Below, piece by piece: positions 56,501 to 64,000 of a stretch of DNA of 64,000 nucleotides. This DNA comes from Enchytraeus crypticus (Eukaryota; Annelida; Clitellata; Enchytraeida; Enchytraeidae): positions 1-64,000 of the forward strand of contig CAJHZI010000254.1 in NCBI GenBank assembly GCA_905160935.1. Reading direction: 5' to 3'. Under the pieces are notes generated by a model. It was not told the origin of the DNA. It was given only the letters and a program-made list of their open reading frames with translations, and searched no databases. Made by a program: the position numbers and the translations under genes. The number at the start of each line of letters is the position of its first letter. Position 1 is the stretch's first letter.

Positions 56501-59500
56501 TAATTTTTCTAGAATAGTAAATGAATGAAAATTCTGAATGAATGAATGAATAAATAAATAGTTAAATAAATAATAAAATAAATAACTAAATAAATACATA
56601 CATAAATAAAAAATAAATACAAAAAAATAAATATAAATAAATATAAAAAAAACTAAATTAAGAAACTTTCCCGAATAATTTCAATGAAAATATACATTTA
56701 ATTAGTAGCTGCTCTGTTCATGATTTAGTGCTGGCGATGTGTTTGGAGATATTCTGGACAAGAGTCGCTACAAGATCAAAGTTCAAGACAATGGAAAGCA
56801 CACCTTGCGCTCACTTGGAATGATTCCGATCACTTGTCAGCTGGATAAGACCTATTTTCCTTTCGACAATCAAGCGTGCTACGTAGAACTGTCGATTTAC
56901 TACTATAACGTAACGCGGTTGTCATTCCAGAAGGTTACTGAAGATCCTTTGGACCGATCGATCTACATGGAAAACGTTCAGTGGGAAATCGTCAGTCGGA
57001 AAGTAGCGGTAAAGTATTTTTGAAGTTCTCTTGCAAAAATTAATAATTTCTCTTGGCACTGAAATATATTCATATAGGTCTTCTGCATATTTACAGAGAT
57101 TTTTCAAAGGGTTATATCTTAGACAGATTTTCGAATCTGTATATATGTGAGATTTTGCCGTACCCACTTCCGTCAGAACGCAATCAATGAGTTCACGTTT
57201 TCATTTTCTGTACTCTTGAAAGTTGGCATTTAAACAAACAAATTTGACATTACATATATATGGTGATACAATTGCAATGTGCATCTACATGTATAGTTGC
57301 TTTCATTTTCATTTAAAATGTTATGCCAAAATTACCCATTTGACTTTAGATATTTGCATACACACTGTGGAAGAGCAACAAAAATAAATAATTAAATACA
57401 AAATAAATAAATAAATACGATCAAGTTATAGTATTAAAAAGTATAATTACTAAAGGTTCTACAGTATTATATAACATAGTAGAACATTACTAACGAATTC
57501 GAATTCTTACTTGCTGCTACAGGCTGATTTACCTGACAGACCTTAATCTCGTTAATGACGACCTTCTTCTTTATTATTTACATGTAGGCCCTATTTGATT
57601 TTCACGTAAGTCCACATGGATTGCTATTATGAGAAGATAAACATTTAAAATATTTAAAAGTACACAAAGTTAAATAGAGGGTCTCATGACAAGAATGGAA
57701 AATACTAAATAGATGTTAAGAGTATATCGATGACATATTACAGAAATTGAATAGAGATCCCAAAGAAATACCAGGACCTTACTTGCTGCTGAAATAAAAT
57801 ATGCCTTTAAGAAATTGAAATGAAATAAAGCGAGCGGGTCAGACAACATAACAGCCGAAATGATACAAGCCATAGAGGAGTTTAGCGTTGAGAAAATTAC
57901 GTAAATAGTAAATGCCATTTATGATTGCGTCGAAATCAGTGGAGATCTAATGAAATAGATATTTACTATATTGAAGAAGAAACTCGATGCAGTTGAATGT
58001 ACTCAGAACCATAAGTCTAATGAGTGCTGTGGTTAAAATTGTTTTAATAATTTTGTTAATGAGAATGATGAACAAAATTAGACCTGAAAAAAATCCTGTT
58101 CAATGTAATTTTATGAAGGACTCGGTACAAGAAGTACTATTTTCATTCGCATAATTTTTGTGTGAAAGAGCAATTGAACCGAATAAAGATATATACCTTT
58201 GCTTCATTGATTTATACCAAAGCCTTTGACAAAGTTCGACATGAAAAACTCATAGATCTTCAACAAGAATTAGGTATTGACATCAAATATAATAGGATCA
58301 TAAGAAATATAAATTCGAATCAAGAAGCAGCAGTACGGTATGAAAGCGAATGTAGCACTTTCTGTAAGATTATGAGAGGAGTAAGGCAAGGTCTATTATG
58401 TCACTAGAACACTTAAACTTATCTGGTGAAAATATAATACGAAGCATCTGCGAAATAAAAGGTTTTTTAAGTTGAGGTTACAATCTTAATAATATCCGTA
58501 ATGCTGACGACAGCGTTCCGGTAGCTGACCCACAAGATAACCTTCAGGGAATGATGGATGGGTTAATATCTTATAGTGAAGCAAATTGACTATCTATAAG
58601 TATAAAGAAAATAGAGTGAACCACAATCAGCTAACAAAAATTGCCAACACCGTGATTAATCGAAATAGTAAATAAACATATCAAGCAAATAGAATTTATC
58701 AAATAGGGCTAACTTACGGTCACTTTTCACCAAAGTGGGAAAAGTTAGAAAGAGATATACAGAAGAATAGCAATGGCCAAAGATGCATACAGCAGAATGA
58801 CAAAAATATCCAGGAAGGAGTCATAAATTATCTATAGATATAAAAAGGAGTCTTTTTCAATGTTATATCCAACCAATACTGTTATATGGAGGTGATTGTT
58901 AGACAATTTCGTCTGCATTGGAAATGAAACTGGAGATAGTAGAGATGTGGTTCTACAAGAGAATGTTACGCATATCATATACATATATGGATCACGTTAT
59001 CTAAGAAGAATTTTTACAAATAATGAGACCAAGTCGTGATCCCTTGAGTCGAATACGACGTCGGCAGATGAAGTTTTTCGGGCACATTATACAATAAGTA
59101 TTATTGCCAATAGCATAGTGGCGGGGGGATGGACGGTAAACGTAGCAAGGGTTGACAGCGAAAGACGTTCGTTAAGAGTCTACGCAAATGGATGCAGATA
59201 ATAGAAATAGAAATGATCGGAACAACAATGGACAGAGATAAATGAAGGAACATGATCATGACCGCTCAAGCTTTGAACAGTCACGACACTTGAAGAAGAA
59301 GAAACAAATTACGATAGGGTTCTGACCTTAATTCTTGTAGAAAATAAATTATCGCTGTGTTTATTTATATACTTTACATGTAGACGTTTAAATTCGATGA
59401 AAAACAGAAGTATAGAGCAGTTTATTACCTACGACGTAAGCCTCTCTACTACATACTGAATCTACTGATACCCAATGTTCTCAAAGCCCTGATGTCTTCT

Positions 59501-62349
59501 CTCGTCTTTCTGATGCCGAGTGATTGTGAAGAAGAGATAACGTATCAGATAACTCTGATAATGGCCCTAGTTGTGGATCTGCTGAACATACAGGCTATCA
59601 CTCCGCCATCATCTGACAATTTTCCCCTTCTCGGTATGTTTTAGTATCAATTTACTTCTTTCCTTCTTTCCTTCCTTCTTTCCTTCCGTTTTTCTTTCTG
59701 CTTCTTTCTTGCATTCTGTCTCGTTCGTTCTTTGGTTCTTTCTTACTTTCTTTTCTTGTTACATTATTCATCATTCTTTTCTTCCTTTCCTTCTTTCTAT
59801 CTTTCTTTTGTTCGTTCTTCTTTATTTCTTCCTTTATTTCTCTCTTCCCTTCTTTCTTTTTATTTATTTATTAAAAAGAGACTTTATTTAATTAAAAGAA
59901 AGATGAAAAATATTTAAAATAGTTCCTCTACGCTCTGGCAGGCCGCATTCGCCAATGTGCCTTATTTATTTATTTATTTATATTTTTATTTCTTTTCTTT
60001 CTTTCCTTAATTCTAGTATTCTATCAAGTGAATGCTCCGCTCTCTTTATATCTTCTCACACATGTCTCCGAGGAATCTTAAAGATAAGGCATCTTAACTT
60101 TAGCTTAAAAGTTGCAAAACAATAAGATTTCCGAGGCACATGTAGTTCGCAGTTATTGCTCTCGTACCTCTAATTGCTGCAGCCAGTGGCGAAGTAGGCA
60201 AGATACTCGACCGTGGATCAGTATGTGCGTGGTTCAAATCCTGGGCTCGTCCGTCACTGACATCGCTTTCGAGTGAGGAAACTGACATTAACATTAGTAT
60301 TTAACCGCACGTGAAACTGACGTCTGAGTTAATTTTGTTCTCTAGTCTGAACATAATAAGGACCTGCTTAAGCATTTTATTGTATCTTATTTATTATTTA
60401 CTGTCTTATTTATTATTTACTGTCTTATTTATTATTTACTGTATGTGTCACAGCATACGCGTATAAAAATATCCCAATATTTTACAGGAGTAAGAAAAAC
60501 ATAACGGTCGACAAGTGAAACGATTATAGTGGCTACGAATAGCTTTTGCATATTACGCTATAGTACATATTTAAAGGTCAACAGTAATCAAAGCTGAATT
60601 AAAAAAATATATACTTACACAAGGTTGTTAGTACTTTTATATAAGTAAAAAGCTATAAATGCTAATGTTAATGTCGGGTTTACTCACTCGAAAGCGATGT
60701 CAGTAACCTGCGAGCCCAGGATTTGAATCCCGCACATACTGGTCAGCGGTCGAACATCTTCCCTACATCGCCACTATCTCCAGCATTAAATTCACGAGTG
60801 CAAGCATAGTATCACTTATTTACTATATATTATACTATATTATGTAACGTGTAAAGTAGTCGTGGAAAAATGCAACGCTTATGCCATTTGTTATATTTTA
60901 ACGATTCAGGAATTTACGTCCTAATTGTAATCTCAACATCTACGCTCTCACTAATTACTATTATCATAATGAATCGACCTATGCACGGATGGGCTGAAAT
61001 GGTGGAGAAAACGTGGTTTAGAAAAATATATATCTGCTGCAGCAAATCAGCAAGAAATCCATCTGAAACTACACTTGTTAACGCTCAGAATTGCCTTTCT
61101 GATGCTTCTGCGTACAATGAAGGTGACAAAGACCGCTACGCGGTCGATTTGAAATATTAATTTTTGAGTTAACTGTTAAATTAATAGATAATTTTAGATA
61201 TAAAATCGCTCAAATAAAGTAGTAAATGATAGTAGAATTACTAGAAAAATAGATATGCAGATGCTATAGGGCTTATGTAGAAATATAATAGTAGATCTTT
61301 TTATTATTTATGTACAATAATTATATCAGATACTAATATAGGCTAAGATATCTACAAGCACTATGAAGGTTTCTTCACTGGCTGGAGCTAATGGCGATGT
61401 CGATAAGATACTCGACCGCGGATAAGTATGTTCGGGGTTCAAATCATGGGCTCGCCCGCCACTGATATTGCTTTCGAGTGATTAAACTGACGTTAACATT
61501 AGCTTTACCAGCTTTTTCGGACATGACAGACTGGTAAATAATTCGTAGAGGAAAGGGAAAAGACTGGAAAGACAGAATACAATTGTGAATTTACACAGAT
61601 GAGCTAACGGATAGTTACTAAAATCTCGAAATAAAGTTCAATCGAAGGAGGCACTAGATGAGAACAAGGTTTGTATGCACTCAGTCTCTCTAAACATTTA
61701 TTCCGAAGATGAAGGCAGAATATAGCTCACCCGGTTTAGCTGAGCGTCACTTTAATGAAGTTAAGCTTAATTAAAATCTTGCTTGATTAAAATATGAATG
61801 GGTAACATTCTTGGAAGTTCAAGTGTTTCTATGCTTGAATAAAAATAATTCCCAGGGTGTTGAAAGGCTGTTCTTACATCAAGCAGAAATATGACCAGAT
61901 GGTATCTACTATACCACTATCGGTATGACTAAGGAAAGCAATACCTATACAACAGACAAGAATGCGAAATGTAAAAAATGCATGACTAAGGGTAAGTTGA
62001 CGAACGTCAATAGAGATGAAAAAATAGGATAAAAATATTAGGTCAATGTGAGGCAAGTTGACCAGGTAATTGATGGTCCATCATTGGGCGTGGATTATTC
62101 GTAACCATATAAATGAAAAGAGGAAATAGCTAAAACTACAAAAGCAGCTCCTAAGATTGGACTCACTGCATGGTGTGCGGTTGTCATGTATGTAACTGTA
62201 TGACCAAAAGTTATTTGCGTCTCATAAATTATAAATTATATTCATCCTAATTCATATTTATAATATTTGAAGCTTCTTATGCACTTTTTTGCTTTGTTGT
62301 ATACACTTTGTATATATTATGATTCATTTACAAATAAATGATCATGGTT

Positions 62350-62391
<42 letters not shown>

Positions 62392-63846
62392 TTTATATGT
62401 TCTTCATTCTCTGTTGCTTTTTCACATTTTGAATTGCCACTTTAATTTCTTCCTTCATTACATAAAATCCATTTCCATCATTACCTACAATGGCTTATTC
62501 TCAGAGTTCAAAATCCTCTACTTTTGGTCTTCTTTCATGCTTTCAATCGTTTCTTTTATGAATCTTTAGTAAAAAAAACCTTCGCAATACTATCATACAA
62601 TATCCAACCCAGCATTATTACCATACCTTTGTGCATTCTTTCACCTCCTGAATTAATAACTTTGTGTCTTTCAATTACCAGACACTTGTCATCCTGCCCC
62701 ATAGACATAATGTATTATCACGTTCTCTTAACCTCACCTCTCTTTCTCTCCCTGTCTCTCTTTCTGACTCTCTCTCTCTCTCTCTCTCTCTTGCACTGTC
62801 TCTCTTGATATTCGCCAACTGACCTATTTTCATTATATTTTACATCTCAGTGGCCAACATTTTACCTGTCACGGACAAACTGCTGCGGTATAATTAGTGC
62901 CGTCTGGTGATGATATTCTTCGCTTCCTATTTTCTCAGCTAAAGGAATAACGGGCCTGTGGGCCTATTCGTTATATAATATATGCCCTTTTATCAGTGAG
63001 AGAGTACATAATGGTGAAATGAATCCCCTTTGCCTTCTTCAGCTTCTGTCTTAGTCGCCTCTTACGCACACACGGAAGCCTTCTTGCGATTATCCTATTC
63101 TGAAGTCGTGACAACTACCTGGATACAACAAGGGGAATATAATCAATACTTCTTCTAAAAAGACAATTAAATTATTCGAGTATGTCTATCTTACTATAAA
63201 TTCAAATGAAAATATCGCAAAGTTTAAATCGAGACCTAAAATATGATGGCTGCTTTACTGAATATTCTATTGACTTTTAATCATAAGGCATCTGTGTCAG
63301 AATCAAAGGCCTTCAGAATTCATTCAAAAATTGTCTTACAAACTACTTACTGTATTTGATTTATTTAATTTTTTCTATCTAAAATACGTTTATCAAATTC
63401 TACATAATTGTTTTATTCCATTTATAATTTTGCATATTTCTTAGCGTCCATGCAATATCTTGATTTAAAATTATTGAGTGATTGATAGATAGAAAGCCTG
63501 ATTATAATTATTAATGATTGATTAAATGTTTAAAACAGATTCCATGAGATAATCAATAATTTCGTTATCTCATTATGTTGTAGATCTGACAGCAGTCACA
63601 AGTAGCTGTACCATTCCTCTTCAAAACAACGCCGACAGTAAAAATATAAGAGATATTGAAGACAGCAGGAGCGTTTATGAAAAATTTAGAAACATACCAA
63701 GTGTTATATTTAGCGTCATTCTTCTCTTCTTAACGTTGGGTATTCTGATTTTACTGATTAGTAACAGGGAGTCTAAAACAGAGCCAATTGGATTTAACAA
63801 TGAGATGAGCAACGGAAATGAATACATTGAATTATATTTCGAGTAA
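36751..63846 (+). CDS. LDLa-repeat / Cys-loop receptor gene, copy 2 (spliced model)
   Basis: The model joins nine LDLa exons (36751-36876, 37802-37924, 40085-40207, 41113-41238, 41875-41997, 42512-42631, 43852-43974, 46917-47039, 48489-48626) to seven receptor exons (52445-52593, 54303-54347, 54978-55087, 56729-57008, 59384-59633, 60910-61122, 63539-63846). Phases agree throughout. The 110-nt exon is intact here, so extracellular domain to TM3 is fully open. The last exon, however, carries TAA at 63,550-63,552, four codons in, before TM4. As read, the product would end in the cytoplasmic loop with three membrane segments, which is not expected to form a channel. The rest of the last exon is still open to the same stop as copy 1, so the nonsense change is recent or a sequence error. 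Confidence 0.7.
37090..37270 (+). repeat. Interspersed repeat, family C
   Basis: GTGTTGGTCTATGAACAGTA, TGCATGTGGCGTAGGAG, ACTGAGGAAGGCAAAGTGAA and a TTTTGTGAAGTGC end, as at 5.4-5.6 kb. Confidence 0.45.
37330..37466 (-). mobile_element. tRNA-like SINE, family S1
   Basis: A complete antisense copy: TTTCCTCACTCGAAAGCGAT, GGATTTGAACCCCGC, CATCGCCACTGGCTC. Confidence 0.75.
37802..37924 (+). CDS. LDLa exon B (belongs to copy 2 gene)
   Basis: The acceptor is CAACGTAG and the donor is GTGAGT; the exon is 123 nt in phase 1-1. The module has six cysteines and ends CDGKADCSSGSDEINC, nearly the same as exon C (1479-1601 and 40,085-40,207). A sequon NET lies two residues after the second cysteine. Confidence 0.82.
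38095..38763 (+). mobile_element. LINE reverse-transcriptase C-terminal fragment
   Basis: It begins with TDKTEKYTFGNKNDQEWKK, then NLGSYLDTERDM (thumb). An open frame of 178 codons follows: TRINIFNAYITPVYLYISEL, then RRLKWIGHLLTCRLP, and the tail AEDRAKWSQLTLKPT. TAG is at 38,761-38,763 and an (AT)n tract follows. The 3' 157 bp is the same sequence that opens the window. It is 5'-truncated and lies between LDLa exons B and C. Confidence 0.85.
39379..39496 (-). mobile_element. tRNA-like SINE, family S1 (copy 2)
   Basis: Exact counterpart of the element at 773-890. Confidence 0.75.
40085..40207 (+). CDS. LDLa exon C (copy 2)
   Basis: Identical to 1479-1601, including both splice sites and the calcium-binding end. 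Confidence 0.85.
41113..41238 (+). CDS. LDLa exon D (copy 2)
   Basis: Identical to 2510-2635. Confidence 0.85.
41875..41997 (+). CDS. LDLa exon E (copy 2)
   Basis: Identical to 3272-3394. Confidence 0.85.
42238..42501. repeat. (GAT/GAC)n tract (copy 2)
   Basis: It is unchanged in length and sequence relative to 3635-3898, although such tracts normally mutate fast. That points to a very recent origin or to sequence homogenisation. Confidence 0.9.
42512..42631 (+). CDS. LDLa exon F (copy 2)
   Basis: Identical to 3909-4028. Confidence 0.8.
43852..43974 (+). CDS. LDLa exon G (copy 2)
   Basis: Identical to 5249-5371. Confidence 0.82.
44764..46553 (-). mobile_element. Decayed non-LTR retrotransposon, antisense (copy 2)
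   Basis: Counterpart of 6161-7950 with the same frameshifts, so decay preceded the duplication. The one clear difference is at about 46,154-46,168, where this copy has ordinary sequence and copy 1 has 15 T. Confidence 0.85.
46548..46883 (+). repeat. GAT-tailed interspersed repeat (copy 2)
   Basis: Same as 7945-8280. Confidence 0.55.
46917..47039 (+). CDS. LDLa exon H (copy 2)
   Basis: Identical to 8314-8436. Confidence 0.82.
48489..48626 (+). CDS. LDLa exon I (copy 2)
   Basis: Identical to 9886-10023, including the Asn in the calcium cage. Confidence 0.83.
49201..49260. other. Strong hairpin (copy 2)
   Basis: Identical to 10,598-10,657. Confidence 0.7.
49681..51337 (+). pseudogene. Intronless protein kinase pseudogene (TSSK-like), copy 2
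   Basis: It carries the same frameshifts, HRDMRCEHFLLD loop, DFS in place of DFG and in-frame stops as copy 1, so the gene was already dead when the block duplicated. The 65-bp downstream echo at about 51,449-51,511 is also present. Confidence 0.75.
51733..52200 (-). mobile_element. Retroelement C-terminal fragment (copy 2)
   Basis: Counterpart of 13,130-13,597. One substitution changes Leu to Ile in the segment following RRPDSMT. Confidence 0.6.
52445..52593 (+). CDS. Cys-loop receptor exon 1 (copy 2)
   Basis: Identical to 13,842-13,990: 149 nt, phase 1 to 0, with the same acceptor and donor. Confidence 0.75.
54303..54347 (+). CDS. Cys-loop receptor exon 2 (45 nt, copy 2)
   Basis: The coding 45 nt equals copy 1. 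The flanking acceptor region differs by one base, and the downstream intron differs sharply about 15 bp after the donor. Confidence 0.75.
54978..55087 (+). CDS. Cys-loop receptor exon 3 (110 nt, intact, copy 2)
   Basis: The acceptor is TAACAG and the donor is GTTAGT; the exon runs from phase 0 to 2. It encodes EWIDSRINW, then ATTDG and ITVPSDSVWNPTIGITN. The EW...W and VW-P spacing fits the nicotinic pattern EWxDxxLxW...VPSxxxWxPDI, and the 110-nt length equals the conserved nicotinic exon. The loop-A Tyr is missing (GITN where YN is usual). Confidence 0.85.
56729..57008 (+). CDS. Cys-loop receptor exon 4 (copy 2)
   Basis: The acceptor is GATTTAG. The Cys-loop reads CQLDKTYFPFDNQAC. Relative to copy 1 there are five amino-acid changes (Ser-Gly, Met-Lys, Ala-Val, His-Gln, Ile-Val) and two silent ones. 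The sequon near loop B is kept as NVT. Confidence 0.92.
57664..59309 (+). mobile_element. Highly decayed LINE, sense (copy 2)
   Basis: Counterpart of 18,985-20,630 with the same RT pieces and lesions, and a few substitutions near 58.4-58.7 kb. Confidence 0.75.
59384..59633 (+). CDS. Cys-loop receptor exon 5: TM1-TM2 (copy 2)
   Basis: 250 nt; one silent difference from copy 1 (CTG to CTA in TM2). The pore residues are therefore identical. Confidence 0.92.
60159..60304 (+). mobile_element. tRNA-like SINE, family S1 (copy 2)
   Basis: Counterpart of 21,480-21,625. A second, antisense S1 lies at about 60,664-60,784, and a third, sense S1 at about 61,376-61,515. Confidence 0.75.
60841..60860. other. 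Empty site of the copy-1 SINE
   Basis: TATGTAACGTGTAAAGTAG here is uninterrupted. Copy 1 has 329 bp inserted after TAACG. Confidence 0.9.
60910..61122 (+). CDS. Cys-loop receptor exon 6: TM3 (copy 2)
   Basis: Same protein as 22,560-22,772; one silent base differs. The donor is GTGACA instead of GTAACA. Confidence 0.9.
63539..63846 (+). CDS. Cys-loop receptor last exon with premature stop (copy 2)
   Basis: The junction codon is followed by Ser-Met-Arg and then TAA (63,550-63,552), where copy 1 has TCA. The frame after the stop is open to the normal end and still encodes TM4. Other differences from copy 1 include Ala-Ser, Pro-Ser, Tyr-Asp, Ala-Thr and Asn-Ser, more than in any other exon pair. 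Confidence 0.85.
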
Positions 63847-64000
63847 TTATAGCGGATGCTTATTACAGTCATTGTAAAATTCTTATTAGAATAAATTTCA
63901 GTCAGAATTTATCAGACTAAACATTTTTATATGGAAAATAAAACTGTCGGGACAGGAAATCACCATATTCACTGGAATTATAAAACTCCAGTCGTAAATT

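Larger units (their letters stand above)
38607..64000. repeat. Copy 2 of a large direct duplication
   Basis: This block repeats the first 25.65 kb in direct orientation and is still matching copy 1 at the last base of the window. Over the first 15.7 kb it differs by only a handful of positions. Beyond that, divergence rises to roughly 1-3 % in patches, with several indels. It lacks the SINE seen at 22.17-22.50 kb in copy 1 and has about 91 bp more sequence after the 45-nt receptor exon. Confidence 0.97.

Overview
The window is animal nuclear DNA: AT-rich, intron-rich, and crowded with non-LTR retrotransposon debris, several tRNA-like or 5S-like SINE families, a Tc1/mariner element, minisatellites and simple repeats. 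Gene content (a lophotrochozoan-style divergent nicotinic-type receptor with LDLa modules) suggests a marine invertebrate, perhaps a mollusc or relative. The phylum cannot be fixed from the sequence, and the six-frame ORFs are mostly repeat or intron shadows.

The dominant structure is a large direct duplication. Bases 1 to 25.65 kb recur at 38,607 to 64,000 (period about 38.6 kb). Both copies run off the window edges, so this could be part of a longer tandem array or an uncollapsed haplotype. The first 15.7 kb of the copies is almost identical. From there rightwards they differ by indels, one SINE insertion and about 1-3 % substitutions, in patches.

Each copy carries, on the + strand, what I reconstruct as one multi-exon gene. 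It has a run of single-LDLa exons (seven in copy 1; nine in copy 2, because two lie in the spacer), all in intron phase 1-1. These are followed by seven exons of a Cys-loop (pentameric ligand-gated) receptor: the extracellular domain in exons of 149, 45, 110 and 280 nt, TM1-TM2, TM3 and TM4. Every splice phase matches across the chain, including the LDLa-to-receptor junction. The receptor keeps the Cys-loop and the pore layout but lacks the usual acetylcholine-binding aromatics and the vicinal cysteines. Each copy has a different lesion: copy 1 has an 11-bp tandem duplication in the 110-nt exon, and copy 2 has a stop codon in the TM4 exon.

Large introns hold other items. These include a frameshifted, GC-richer, intronless kinase (TSSK-like) pseudogene between the last LDLa and the first receptor exon, antisense LINE fragments, a restriction-like-endonuclease fragment and SINEs. 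The spacer (25.65-38.6 kb) holds an antisense LINE, LINE 3' ends, a Tc1/mariner element with long inverted repeats, three minisatellites, a near-perfect hairpin, the two extra LDLa exons and a LINE C-terminal fragment that also opens copy 1. No promoter, start exon or signal peptide for the receptor gene could be placed.
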